Counted from the first letter of the stretch, positions 9,001 to 16,298 are shown. The stretch: DNA of 64,000 nucleotides from ZC4RG30 sp039917615 (GCA_039917615.1 JBDSJD010000047.1:1-64000); one strand, 5' to 3'. Numbers and translations: made by a program. The notes: generated by a model from the sequence alone, not told the origin.

Positions 9001-9094
9001 GGGCAGAAGTGGTTGCAAGGAGGCAGAGCCATAAGGTGCTGATTGCCACCACGCTCCACCCGCACAGACCCGATCCGCATAACCGCTTGGCCAT
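3089..9094 (-). CDS. Exported SpvB/FG-GAP/RHS-repeat protein with variable C-terminal tail
   Basis: This is a 2,001-residue protein. The start at 9094 (MAKRLCG) is preceded by GGGAG at 6 bases; an upstream ATG has no such site. Domains in order are: a signal peptide ending near AQA; an SpvB-type domain (GSFNVSANGAATYTIPI, then SYNSNSKEGYVGRGWSI); FG-GAP/VCBS-like repeats (DFNGDG, DFNGDGLDDL, DFNGDGCDDF) as in Tc-toxin B subunits; many YD/RHS repeats (YDAFGRL, YDLLGRPL, YDANGNM); and the RHS core ending MNGRVQDAVTGRFLSPDPY...NNPLSFIDPSGF near residue 1765. The last 236 residues (genomic 3092-3799) are unrelated to the repeats. They hold a Lys-Pro repeat linker, a hydrophobic pre-toxin-like segment and a Gly-rich end. 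This is the layout of secreted polymorphic toxins and wall-associated RHS proteins. The tail shows no catalytic motif I recognise. Base composition looks lower in G+C than the core genes, suggesting acquisition. Confidence 0.9.
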   Translation of the reverse strand: MAKRLCGSGLCGWSVVAISTLWLCLLATTSAQAAVGRTSGSFNVSANGAATYTIPIFTPPGPRGVQPSIALSYNSNSKEGYVGRGWSIAGLSSIARCNRTVAQDSYFRSIWAQEDDGFCLDGNRLRLDSGTYGASGSVYYTELADFSRITASGAANYSGGPSSGPLYWTVERKDGLIYTYGGTSDSRARDTSSFYGTLQWMVSEIRDRAGNKIKFTWKELDATTYGATHPVKIEWTQTSAGSGTYVYSMDFSYSADGNAPASTPQRYVYSHAAKDSDLLNGIAVSVSGTVRRKYVLTYESSPTTGAKRLTEVKECSDSGATDCLSPTAITYQDGPSGVNTSNPILSISGTVTEANGTYDFNGDGILDVAYSLSGTWYVRLGSASSGYGPALDTGINGYAIFGKFLRGNAHQLLVLSGGYWHIYAWNGSYFTDTNTGISASTIDSRLVVDFNGDGLDDLVSLASFESLRVSRNTSIGSSLSFASSTIYPFLVPSGTTETSLSKGGDRKGDGRQGVNILMTGSVCEWSEEYAGYYDCTPVHERGLLEFNTDQWSTGFANTNINGYFDAMLTDNDFNGDGCDDFLANDPDAGAGIGTSRCDGSWYPWGDVYSAAAYGWGVGTADWNGDANPDFFLFDGTNLQVQSVQGGGQSTLVNTGITWSYNCTFIRTDGNADGLDDIGCLEYGVGLTIYPHNGPALAADMVASIVDGYGVTHTPTYTTIEHSHYSAYNDAVFPAQDVTRGRYVVKKVTATDGIGGNYDTDYNYFGAQVNLQGRGFSGFEMIQSVDLRNGVMSEQKFKREFPYSGMPYEVNVYQSAGGSLISKHTSTMAFQTLNNTANNERYFPFVSATADEAYEVGGAKNGALIQQSSTTNGYDPWGNLSAFASTVTDKDDSSPLYNQTWTTEAWQVIFPDTTYWCLGLPSGSAIMQSSSVSGETPIYQSKGFYSPNYQYCRNAVESVGSVDTNYTYGDSFGNVTAVSVTGRNPNGSAMSPRTSSINWGTTGQFPVSETNALSQPPTTRTFDPTFGSLLTETDPNGIVVANNGYDAFGRLTNQTRPNGTTMARSYQWCTTYSACENGDPASGVTGINKTMVATVERDASSGDITVEWAHLDLFDRPIVTYLSNGGWIRTGRQYDQMGRVGRETVPCTTGCGTAYWVTNTYDLLGRPLTQSRPQSQSVTTPVTTTFGYAGRTQTITDPQGKNTTKITDANGRMRKSQDHNGYYQSFGYDAAGSLTEVTDSLSNTLFTGSYSYGIKPFLTATTDMDLGSWSYSYNSLGELVEWQDAKSQTFSQTFDALSRITSQTAPGEGTTTYYWGTSPSNHDIGRLYYVLSDSSIGESYEYDSTGRLSNRWVHNDEGSYQYSFAYNNQGALDTLTYPVSTSSTRVKVKYGYAYGMLQTVTDWTSGSAGTVYWTANSRNARGQTTQETLGNGVVTNRSFDAVTGLMNSIQSAVGGGTTLQNQSYLYDLIGNVTQRQENTQGLTENFYYDNLYRLDYSQLNSTTNLDLAYDAMGNITSKSDVNGGATWTYHSTKKHAVATTGSGGSSYSYDANGNMTSRAGSTISWSSFNYPTQLATATESTQFFYGPDRQYYKQVYSGPSGTETTHYVGGLLEKVQVGSNTDWRHSILADGQVVAIVSRSTAGNAVYYPLEDNQGSGSVLTNSSGTNLVRQSYNAFGLPRDGADWDGAVPSGDQSTINGISRRGYTGHSMLGDMGLIHMNGRVQDAVTGRFLSPDPYVQSPGFTQSFNRYAYVNNNPLSFIDPSGFCTYGVDCPLDEVIVTAPYCFAFQVYSGGLGCIDWPLFNSTVFLFPGSDGVLEGYPEEVGNTGVGNPLPQEKKPEEKKPGEKKPGEKKPQTQQQCVRAPDNRSFGAKAADAIVGFGDAFLIPIIVRNLLDIDGDIDYDSAAYRGGKIAGIVEGLVPMALEGAAAYSATAAARGAPSVLNANRYVRIGPGVGWGGTSVPRISSRFLPGDGHFSLTSRLPLIPPLGALFSAGDGCSGGN
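3537..3596 (-). repeat. Four tandem 15-bp units inside the RHS gene (Lys-Lys-Pro-Gly-Glu linker)
   Basis: GGCTTCTTCTCTCCT is repeated at 3537-3551, 3552-3566, 3567-3581 and 3582-3596, with the last two units slightly diverged. It encodes EKKPxEKKPGEKKPGEKKP on the minus strand, a flexible charged linker between the RHS core region and the C-terminal tail. The first two units are identical, so the copy number may vary between strains by slippage. Confidence 0.9.
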
Positions 9095-9248
9095 GAGACG
9101 CTCCCTGTCAATCACGAGGCGGTGTTCATTGGTCTGTGCCTCGCGCTACAAATCATCAATCCGTCGCAACGCAAAAGTCAAGGACAGATTCTTGACAGGT
9201 TATCGCTCCGATGATGCAGCGGTAGAACGGGACTACATCGAGAAGCAT

Positions 9249-9555
9249 TCAGCAAACACAGCCGGAAGTGTTCGCGCCAAGCAAGAGCGACACGCTGTAG
9301 ATCGCCTATACCAGCGAATCCAGCCACTGAAAAGATCCTTCGCAGTTCTCAAGACTTACTTGCTCGACCTACCCATCGCGCTTCTGACGCACTTTCACAC
9401 GGCAGAAATAGGCCGGATTTGCGTAGAGTTCGAACTCCAGCGGCGGCGGCAGCATCGAGTCAGGGCCGGTCACATCGCCAGCGCAAACAGCAGTCAGTGC
9501 AGCAACACGGTGGCCGCGATGCCCACGACACCGACCGCCGTGCGCTGCGTCGATT
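9249..9555 (-). pseudogene. Decayed, internally deleted copy of the neighbouring TonB-like gene
   Basis: Translation of the minus strand gives three blocks that match the intact gene at 10283-10975. The first is TAVGVVGIAATVLLH-stop-LLFALAM, against TAVGVMGVAATVLLHSLLFAVAI. The second is GPDSMLPPPLEFEL, against GPDAIAPPPLEFDD. The third is CRVKVRQKRDG-stop-VEQVSLENCEGSFQWLDSLV-stop-AIYS, against the DGQIEDVKLEYCEGSLPWTDSLVNAIYS region. There are at least four in-frame stops, and most of the middle (Pro-rich linker and helix) is missing. It is a dead tandem duplicate lying beyond the Spy-like gene. Confidence 0.88.
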
Positions 9556-10020
9556 TCAACGTTCGCGCGGCTGGTCCTTGATTTGGGAAGCGCCGCGCGC
9601 AGCGAACGCTTCCTTGGCAGCCTTCGCTGCGAGCGCTGCCTGCTCGGCCCGTGCGGCCTGCTCAATTTTGAGGGTCCGGCGCTGCGGTGCATCCAGCACC
9701 TGGTCCACGGCAGCCATCATCCGTTCGCGCGACTGCTTACGCGCCAATGCAACTTCCGCACTGGGCGTTGCGTCCGGCGTCGCATACGTAGTCGCCTGCG
9801 TGTTCGCTTCGGCGAGGTAACTTTCCATGATCTTCTTGAGCTGCGCTTTCTGGGAGTCGGAAAGTTTCAGCGCAGGATTGTTCAGACCCTGGTTCGCAGC
9901 GGGTCGATCAACGGCTCGCGGCAGGCTACTGACTGGTTTCTCTGCGGACCAAACCACCGAGGTCAGGGTCAATGCGGCAAGAACCGCCGTCATTCCGCCG
10001 CGGAATTTCGCGATGTCCAT
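9556..10020 (-). CDS. Spy/CpxP-like periplasmic protein
   Basis: This is a 154-residue protein. The start at 10020 (MDIAKFRGGM) is chosen because GGAGG sits 5 bases upstream. A signal peptide (TAVLAALTLTSVVWSA) is followed by a mature part with an LTxxQ-like segment (LKLSDSQKAQLKKIM) and a long Ala/Arg/Glu-rich helix at the C-terminus, as in Spy/CpxP and related periplasmic chaperone-like proteins. It has a paralogue in the window at 41046-41504, sharing the unusual leader pattern M(D/N)I(A/V)KxRGGM(T/A)A and the LKLxDxQKAxL motif. It lies between the TonB-like gene and its dead copy. Its substrate is unknown. Confidence 0.72.
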   Translation of the reverse strand: MDIAKFRGGMTAVLAALTLTSVVWSAEKPVSSLPRAVDRPAANQGLNNPALKLSDSQKAQLKKIMESYLAEANTQATTYATPDATPSAEVALARKQSRERMMAAVDQVLDAPQRRTLKIEQAARAEQAALAAKAAKEAFAARGASQIKDQPRER

Positions 10021-10282
10021 ATCTTCCTCCACTGGTTGCAAGGCCGCGAGTCCTACGCATCGACGATGCATGGAACCATCGCAGCCCTACGCTAGCCCGA
10101 AACATCTCCGGTCAGCAAGCTCTCTGCGTCAACCGCGGCGGCAAGGGAAAAATGCGGCTCCAAGCATTGACTGCGGCGCAGCAAAACGGAACTGTGTTGG
10201 GGGAGCGCAGACGGATTCCTGCTATTTGGGCAGCGTTCGCCAGAGTAGCAGCGGGTCGCGTTGCAGGACGGGACGAGCGTTG

Positions 10283-10975
10283 CTAACGATCAGCCTGCGC
10301 AGGAACAGAACGAAATGTCAGCGAGAAACTAGCGACGAACACACTCGGGTGTGGCGCCCCGGGCAATGGCGAGGCACTGTAGATCGCATTCACTAATGAG
10401 TCCGTCCACGGAAGCGACCCCTCGCAGTACTCCAACTTGACGTCCTCTATCTGACCGTCCCGTCGCTGCCAGATCCTCACCCGACAAGAATAGGGCGGCG
10501 CATAAGGCTCTGCTTTAGGCGCAGTCCATGCGCGCTCGATGCGCGCACGAATCTGGCTCTCGTACATGCCCGCCATCTTCGTGCGGGCAATAAGCTCGGC
10601 CTCGGAGGCTTCTGTAACTTCTCCCTCGTCGTCGAACTCCAATGGTGGCGGCGCAATCGCGTCCGGACCCGTGATTTCCAACATGGAAACTTTGGGTGTG
10701 GTTGTTAGCTGTGGCGCGAGCGTGGGCTCGGGTTCTGGATTCGCGATTTCCGGCGACAGCCGGATGATGATCATGCGCTCGGTCGAGTCGCCATCCATTT
10801 TTCCAGAGTTAGCGCCCGCTCCAACCGCATCGGGAAGCCGCGCGATATGTGTGCCCTCCCCCCAGATGGCTACCGCAAACAACAGCGAGTGCAGCAACAC
10901 GGTGGCAGCCACACCCATCACGCCAACCGCCGTGCGTTTCGCTTCCGGTGTGATTGAACGGATGCTCCGTTTCAT
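10283..10975 (-). CDS. TonB-like energy-transducer/periplasmic protein with single N-terminal membrane anchor
   Basis: This is a 230-residue protein beginning MKRSIRS at 10975. The open frame continues upstream, but that part is antisense to the PLD gene end and has no homology. One membrane segment (AVGVMGVAATVLLHSLLFAVAIW) is followed by a Pro/Glu-rich stretch and then a C-terminal domain. In that domain ESQIRARIERAWTAP, CRVRIWQRRDGQIEDV and DSLVNAIYSASPLPGAP follow the pattern of TonB/TolA C-terminal domains, where the last strand pairs with outer-membrane partners. No exbB/exbD is adjacent, so it may use proteins encoded elsewhere. A degenerate copy lies at 9249-9555. No strong ribosome binding site is visible. 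Confidence 0.75.
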   Translation of the reverse strand: MKRSIRSITPEAKRTAVGVMGVAATVLLHSLLFAVAIWGEGTHIARLPDAVGAGANSGKMDGDSTERMIIIRLSPEIANPEPEPTLAPQLTTTPKVSMLEITGPDAIAPPPLEFDDEGEVTEASEAELIARTKMAGMYESQIRARIERAWTAPKAEPYAPPYSCRVRIWQRRDGQIEDVKLEYCEGSLPWTDSLVNAIYSASPLPGAPHPSVFVASFSLTFRSVPAQADR

Positions 10976-10998
10976 ATAACAGACGCTAACACGTCTGC

Positions 10999-12177
10999 TC
11001 AGGAAATCGCGCGAAAGCGGCGTCGCGCCAGCAAAGGGTCCAGGCGCGCCAGCAACTGGTAGGCAAGTCGTGATCGCAGGCGCTGCCAAAAGCTGCGCCC
11101 TGCGCGCCAGCGTTGTGGATCCACGGCGGGCGCGTGTTGCAGGGCGCGTTCGAACCATTGCCGCGCGTCGGCGGCGAGCTCTGGCCATTGCAACCGCAAC
11201 AGCAGCTCATAGTTGATCTGCAGGCTGCGCCGGTCGAGGTTGCTGGAACCTACGTACAGCACGTCATCTGCGATGATGAGCTTGGCATGCAGGATCTGCG
11301 GCTGGTATTCGTGAATCGCGATGCGGCGGCGGAATAACCTGCGATAGAAACGCTCGGCGGCGTAGCGGGCCAGCGGCACGTCCGTGTTGCCGGCCAGCAG
11401 GATGCGCACGCGGCCGGCGTTTTGTGCGACGTGATACAGCATGCGGCGCAGGTCCGGCGCGGGCAGGAAGTACGCCGAGGCAATGGCCACGTCGCGTGCC
11501 TTGCGCAGATCATGATGCATCACCCTGCGCAGCAGGCGCCGCGGAATCGCCGGACCGCGGGTGAGCAGCTCGATCGGACCATTGCCTGCAACATGGTGCG
11601 GACCAGTGGCTGCGTCCACGCGCCGTACGAACCGGCGAAAGCGGCGTATGCGCCACGCGGTGAATGGCGCGAGCCCGAACATGGCATCGAAGCTGCGCTC
11701 AATTGCTGTGACCACCGGCCCATGGATCACGAGGCCGGCATCACACCAGCCGCGGGTGACGCCGTCGCCCGCGTACTCCGGGCCGATGTTGAACCCGCCC
11801 ACCACGGCTGTTGCGCCATCGACGGCGAGCAGTTTGCGGTGATTGCGGAAAGACAGGCGCAACAGGCGCTTGGGATTGAACATGGCTACGCGCACGCCCG
11901 CCTGGCGCAGTGGCGCCAGGAATTCGTCGCTCAAGTCTTCTGAGCCGAAGGCGTCGAGCAACACCCTGACCCGCACGCCGCGCTCGCGCGCACGCAGCAA
12001 TGCAGCGCGGAACCAGGTGGCCGGCGCAGCGTCGCGAAGAATGTAGGTTTCCAGACGGACGGTGCTGGTGGCGCCATCGATGCAGCGCGCCATCTCGGCA
12101 TAGGCTTCGTCTACGGTGCCCAGCCAGCGTGCGCGGTGCGCGTCCAGCTCACGTTCGGGGAACTGCGCGTCGGTCAT
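10999..12177 (-). CDS. Phospholipase D-family cardiolipin synthase-like protein
   Basis: This 392-residue protein has two PLD catalytic motifs, HRKLLAVDG in the first half (followed by AVVGGFNIG) and HAKLIIADD in the second (followed by YVGSSNLDRRS). Both are canonical HxKxxxxD. It has no N-terminal membrane segments, which matches the ClsB type of cardiolipin synthase rather than ClsA. It probably joins phospholipids to make cardiolipin or a related product at the inner membrane. It sits downstream of ntrX on the same strand with a 20-base gap, so it may be read from the ntrYX transcript. Confidence 0.85.
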   Translation of the reverse strand: MTDAQFPERELDAHRARWLGTVDEAYAEMARCIDGATSTVRLETYILRDAAPATWFRAALLRARERGVRVRVLLDAFGSEDLSDEFLAPLRQAGVRVAMFNPKRLLRLSFRNHRKLLAVDGATAVVGGFNIGPEYAGDGVTRGWCDAGLVIHGPVVTAIERSFDAMFGLAPFTAWRIRRFRRFVRRVDAATGPHHVAGNGPIELLTRGPAIPRRLLRRVMHHDLRKARDVAIASAYFLPAPDLRRMLYHVAQNAGRVRILLAGNTDVPLARYAAERFYRRLFRRRIAIHEYQPQILHAKLIIADDVLYVGSSNLDRRSLQINYELLLRLQWPELAADARQWFERALQHAPAVDPQRWRAGRSFWQRLRSRLAYQLLARLDPLLARRRFRAIS

Positions 12178-12197
12178 CTATGCGCTGAAGGATCCGC

Positions 12198-13568
12198 TCA
12201 GTCGTCGGTGGACGGCCGGAACTCCACGCCCAGCGAACGCAGCTTGCGATACAGGTGGGTGCGCTCCATGCCGACGCGCTTGGCCAGCGCCCCGACCTTG
12301 CCGTTGCACAGCAGCAGCTGCTGCTGCAGATAGGCGCGCTCGAATTGTTCGCGCGCTTCGCGCAGTGGCAGGGCGAGAAGGTCCTGCTTTACCAGCGGCT
12401 CGTTGGGTGTGGTATGCGCCGCGATCTCGCTTTCGATTTCATCGAGCGAGATTTCTTCGGCACCACCGCGCGCCAGCATGCGGCGCACCTGACCACGCAG
12501 CTCACGCAGGTTGCCGGGCCACGGATAGTTGCGCAGCCGGTTTTGTGCGGCCACGGAGAAACGCCGCAGTGGCAGTTTCTCGGTATCGGCAATGCGTTCT
12601 ACGTGAAAGCGCAGCAGGTCTGGCACGTCTTCGGCGTAGTCGCGCAACGGCGGCACGCGCACCAGCACGCCGGACAGATGCGTGAGCAGGTCGCGGCGCA
12701 GGCCGGCGGCGCTGCCGGCACGCAGTTCCACGCCGGGCTGCGCGGTGGCAACGATGCGCGCAGTGAAAGGAATTCCCGCCTCGCTGGCCGCGCCCACGCG
12801 ATGGAAGCGGCCGGTTTCGATCACACCCAGCAGCAGGCGCTGCGCGGCCGGCGCGAGGTCTTCCACTTCCTGGATGTAGAGCGTGCCGCCCTGCGCCTGG
12901 TCGAGGGCGCCGGGCACGAAGCCGTCGGCGGTAACCGTGCCGAACAGATAGCCGTCCGCGGCGGCTGGGATGGAACTTGCCACGAGGCTTACGAAACCGG
13001 TCGCGGCACGCGGTGAGGACTCGTGTGCAAATCGCGCCAGCGCTTCGCGTCCGCTGCCGGATTCGCCCACCAGAAGCAGCGAGGCGTTGAGCGGGGCGAC
13101 GCGGGTGAGTTCATCGCGCAGCTGCTGTGCTATGCGGCTTTTGCCAAAGGTGGCAAGCAGTGCGGACTGCTGCGGCCGGCTCGCGATGCGGCGCCGCTTG
13201 CCGACATCCATGGCCCGCTCCACGGTGCGCAGCAGCTTGGCCAGCGACAATGGCTTTTCGACAAAATCGAAGGCGCCGAGGCGCGTGGCTTCAACGGCTG
13301 TCTCGACGGTGCCATGGCCGGACATCATCACCACGGGGCAGTTTTCGGTGCTGGCAGCGGACCATTCGCGCAGCAGGGTTATGCCGTCGGTGTCGGGCAT
13401 CCAGATGTCGAGCAGCACGAGGTCAGGCGCGGTGCGGGCGCGCGACGCGCGTGCCTGACCGGCATTGGCGGCAACGTCCACGTCGTAACCCTCGTCCGAA
13501 AGGATTTCTTTCAGTAGTACGCGGATGTCGGCTTCGTCATCAACGACCAGAATCTTGCCGGTACTCAT
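12198..13568 (-). CDS. ntrX: NtrX-type response regulator with degenerate AAA+ domain
   Basis: This 456-residue response regulator of the NtrY/NtrX system has a receiver domain (residues 1-120; DD at 10-11, phospho-acceptor Asp54 in LVLLDIWMPD, conserved Lys in EKPL). A central AAA+ sigma-54-interaction domain and a C-terminal Fis-type helix-turn-helix (VGALAKRVGMERTHLYRKL) follow. The central domain is unusual. The Walker A reads GESGSGRE (Lys to Arg). The GAFTGA loop that contacts sigma-54 is missing (YLFGTVTADGFVPGAL instead). The Walker B reads GGTLYIQEV, without the usual DE. It is therefore unlikely to hydrolyse ATP or activate sigma-54 promoters, and may act as a DNA-binding regulator only. 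The start overlaps the ntrY stop by 4 bases. Confidence 0.9.
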   Translation of the reverse strand: MSTGKILVVDDEADIRVLLKEILSDEGYDVDVAANAGQARASRARTAPDLVLLDIWMPDTDGITLLREWSAASTENCPVVMMSGHGTVETAVEATRLGAFDFVEKPLSLAKLLRTVERAMDVGKRRRIASRPQQSALLATFGKSRIAQQLRDELTRVAPLNASLLLVGESGSGREALARFAHESSPRAATGFVSLVASSIPAAADGYLFGTVTADGFVPGALDQAQGGTLYIQEVEDLAPAAQRLLLGVIETGRFHRVGAASEAGIPFTARIVATAQPGVELRAGSAAGLRRDLLTHLSGVLVRVPPLRDYAEDVPDLLRFHVERIADTEKLPLRRFSVAAQNRLRNYPWPGNLRELRGQVRRMLARGGAEEISLDEIESEIAAHTTPNEPLVKQDLLALPLREAREQFERAYLQQQLLLCNGKVGALAKRVGMERTHLYRKLRSLGVEFRPSTDD

Positions 13569-15766
13569 GCCATGCCCCTCGCTGGCTGCCCGGCATGTAT
13601 TTGCGGTGCAACCGGTATCACGACGCGCACATATGCGCCCCCCTCAGGCCGGTTGTTCGCCTCGATGCTGCCGCCGTGTTCTTCGGCGATCTTCTTGACG
13701 ATGGCGAGACCCAGACCTGTTCCTTTCGGCTTGCTGGTCACGTATGGATCAAACACACGTGCAAGCATTTCCTTGTCGAATCCATGCCCGTTATCAGTGA
13801 CCATAATGACCGCAGACTTGCCCCTGGGTCCACTGTTCATTTCGGTGGTCACGCCTACGCGGGCACCGGCCACTCCATCCACTGCCTCCAGCGCATTGGT
13901 GATCAGGTTGTTGAACACCTGCCGCAGGCGGCCGCGGTCGGCCGAAAGCGGCGGCAGCGACGGATCGCTGTGCACGTCGATGGTCACGGTGGTGCCCTGG
14001 GCGCGGTACAGCTCGACCACTTCGGCCATCAGTTCGTCCAGATTCACCTGGGTCGGCTTGAGCTCGGGCGCGCGGGCGTATTCGCTGAATGCGTTCACCA
14101 TGCCCTTGAGCGTTTCGACCTGCTGCACGATGGTGTGCGTGGCGCGATCCAGCACATCGGCATCCTCGGCGTCGAGCTTGCCCTGCAGACGCCGGCGCAA
14201 TCGCTCCGCTGCCAGCTGGATGGGTGTCAGCGGATTCTTGATCTCGTGCGCCAAACGCCGGGCGACTTCGCCCCAGGCGGCATCGCGTTGCGCATGCAGC
14301 AGGTTGGAGATGTCGTCGAACACGATGACATAACCGGCTTCGCCGGCAGCCGCGGGCAGGGGCGCGCAGGCACAGCGCACCACGCGATCCGGTGGCAGCA
14401 GGATTTCGTCCTGCCATTCAATTTCGCCGTTATCCAGGCGGCGCGTGAGTTCGCGCGAAAATTCCAGCAGGCGCGGCGCGTCGTTGGGCAGCGCTGCAAG
14501 CTCGGTGCCGATCCAGCCGTTCAGCGATTCGCCGAGAATGGCGGCGGCGGCGGCATTGGCGAGCCGCAGTCGCAGGCCGGTGTCGATCACCAGCACGCCC
14601 GTGGACAGGCCCGCGAGGATCACTGCGAGACGTTCGCGTTCGTTGTCCACCAGCGCGCGGCTGCGCGTGGTTTCTTCGCTGGCCCGGCGCAGGCGCTTGG
14701 TCATGTCGTTGAACGACTGCACCAGATAGCCCATCTCGTCATGCGAAGGCAGTGCCAGCCGCGTGCCGAAGTCGCCCTTGCCCACCGCGCGCGTTCCCTG
14801 GATGAGATCATGCACCGGGCGCGTGAGCTTGTGCGCGAAGCGGATCGCGAGGAAGACGGCCGACAGCATGGCTAGCAGCAGCACCAGCGTCAGGGTCAGT
14901 CGGTAGCTGAACTTCAATGGCTGGCGTGAATCCGCGAGGTTGAGGTAGTTGTCACGGGCCGCCTGCACCGCGTTGACCATCTGCGACAGCTCGCGCGAAA
15001 CCTCCGACCTTGCGATCAGGAAGCGGCCGCGGGAACCGGTGCCTTCGCCTGGCACGGGCGCGGCCGAGACGATGAGGTAGTCGCCGTTGTCCAGCGGTTC
15101 GAGGTGGGCGTAGGACCGGCCATTGTGGACCTGCGTCAGAATTTCCTGCGAGATCCCGGTGCTGGCCAAAGACTCGGGCGTCGCGCCGCTGGCGACCAGT
15201 ACTTCATCATTGCCGCCATACACGACCAGCTCGCGCGCGCCGGCGGCGCGACGCTCTGCTTCCAGCGTCGCCGCAAGAGCGGTCTGTGGCTTGCGACCCA
15301 GCGTTTGCGCGAGCAGCCTGGTGCGTTGTTCCTGCTCATCACTCTGCAACGCCAGGTACGCGCCAGACAATTTCTGCGCCTGCAGCAATGGCTGCCTGAC
15401 TGACTCCTTGAACCAGCTGTCGATGCCGCGATTCAGGAAGCCCAGCCAGAACAGGTACATCACCAGCAGCGGCACCACCACCAGCGTGCCGAAAATCGTC
15501 ACCGTGCGCGCGGCGAGCCGTGAACCCGGCACATGATTGCGATAATCGCGGACCAGCCGGCGGATGCGGCGCGCCAACAACACCGCCATCGCTGCCACGC
15601 CGGCGGCGTTGATCCACAGGATGGTCTCGCTCCAGCGATTGAACTGCGCGGAGTTCTCGACGCTGTAGCCCAGCAGCAGCAGCATGCCCAGCACCACAGC
15701 GGCGCCCAGCGCCATGAGGCCGTAGCCTCGCCAGCGTTTCAGCGCGGTAATATCCACGACTTCCAC
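13565..15766 (-). CDS. ntrY: NtrY-type membrane sensor histidine kinase
   Basis: This 733-residue kinase has membrane segments near residues 15-35, 48-66, 90-110 and 290-312. Between them lies a large extracytoplasmic region (~115-285). HAMP follows at ~311-363, PAS at ~373-490 and the HisKA phospho-acceptor His507 in AHEIKNPLTPIQLAAERL. The HATPase domain has a VFNNLITNAL N-box, DNGHGFD and GTGLGLAIV. This is the classic NtrY architecture; the ligand is unknown and is often linked to nitrogen, redox or envelope state. The listed start is GTG and overlaps the end of the DUF4390 gene by 28 bases; a start at Met18 is possible. It forms an operon with ntrX (4-base overlap). Confidence 0.93.
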   Translation of the reverse strand: MEVVDITALKRWRGYGLMALGAAVVLGMLLLLGYSVENSAQFNRWSETILWINAAGVAAMAVLLARRIRRLVRDYRNHVPGSRLAARTVTIFGTLVVVPLLVMYLFWLGFLNRGIDSWFKESVRQPLLQAQKLSGAYLALQSDEQEQRTRLLAQTLGRKPQTALAATLEAERRAAGARELVVYGGNDEVLVASGATPESLASTGISQEILTQVHNGRSYAHLEPLDNGDYLIVSAAPVPGEGTGSRGRFLIARSEVSRELSQMVNAVQAARDNYLNLADSRQPLKFSYRLTLTLVLLLAMLSAVFLAIRFAHKLTRPVHDLIQGTRAVGKGDFGTRLALPSHDEMGYLVQSFNDMTKRLRRASEETTRSRALVDNERERLAVILAGLSTGVLVIDTGLRLRLANAAAAAILGESLNGWIGTELAALPNDAPRLLEFSRELTRRLDNGEIEWQDEILLPPDRVVRCACAPLPAAAGEAGYVIVFDDISNLLHAQRDAAWGEVARRLAHEIKNPLTPIQLAAERLRRRLQGKLDAEDADVLDRATHTIVQQVETLKGMVNAFSEYARAPELKPTQVNLDELMAEVVELYRAQGTTVTIDVHSDPSLPPLSADRGRLRQVFNNLITNALEAVDGVAGARVGVTTEMNSGPRGKSAVIMVTDNGHGFDKEMLARVFDPYVTSKPKGTGLGLAIVKKIAEEHGGSIEANNRPEGGAYVRVVIPVAPQIHAGQPARGMA

Positions 15767-16296
15767 TCGCTTTTACTGACCCAACCGTCCGACCAGAAAG
15801 CCAGCGCGCGCAGCGCATCGGGCAGCCGGCTGCTGCGATAGCCGGCACGGATGCGGATTTCATACCTGGCATCAGGATCCAGCGCTCGTTCCATCAACAC
15901 CGGCCACCTGTTCACCACGCCAACCACCGCCAGCGCTTCGTCCAGCGCGACGAAGGATTCCTGCGTGCCACGACCGACATCCCTGAGGATGTAACGCTGG
16001 CTCACCGCATTCCATGTCAGCTCGCGCCGCAGGGTCGCTTCGACCACTGTGGCGTCGAGCCAGTAGCGCCGCCGCTTTTCGATTACTGCCTGCAGCGCGA
16101 ACTTGACCGTGGCGCCATGCGCCAGCGCGGACCGCACGTCGTCGTTCAGCGGATAGATGATGCGGGCATCGAGCTCATACACAGCATCGTGCAGGTTCAG
16201 GAACGCGGACTGCACCTTGAACGACTCGGAAGCATGCGCCGCGCCTGCTGCCAGCAACGGCAGCAGCAGCGCCATCACGTTGCGCACGAATCTCAT
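15739..16296 (-). CDS. DUF4390 exported protein
   Basis: This 185-residue protein has a signal peptide (RNVMALLLPLLAAGAAHA). The mature domain has the DUF4390 pattern (ELDARIIYPLNDDVRSALAHG, RRRYWLDATV, RYILRDVGRGTQESF and a C-terminal DGWVSKSEWKSWILPR). The start at 16296 was chosen for the signal peptide and the GGGAGG site just upstream. Genes of this family are commonly found between rsmB and ntrY in proteobacteria, as here. A role linked to the NtrY sensor in the envelope is a guess from conserved neighbourhood. It begins 2 bases after rsmB. Confidence 0.88.
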   Translation of the reverse strand: MRFVRNVMALLLPLLAAGAAHASESFKVQSAFLNLHDAVYELDARIIYPLNDDVRSALAHGATVKFALQAVIEKRRRYWLDATVVEATLRRELTWNAVSQRYILRDVGRGTQESFVALDEALAVVGVVNRWPVLMERALDPDARYEIRIRAGYRSSRLPDALRALAFWSDGWVSKSEWKSWILPR

Positions 16297-16298
16297 GC

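Noticed and set aside
13127..14875. 582-codon plus-strand frame opposite ntrY/ntrX
   Set aside because: Shadow of ntrYX; low-complexity His/Gln/Arg composition and no domain.
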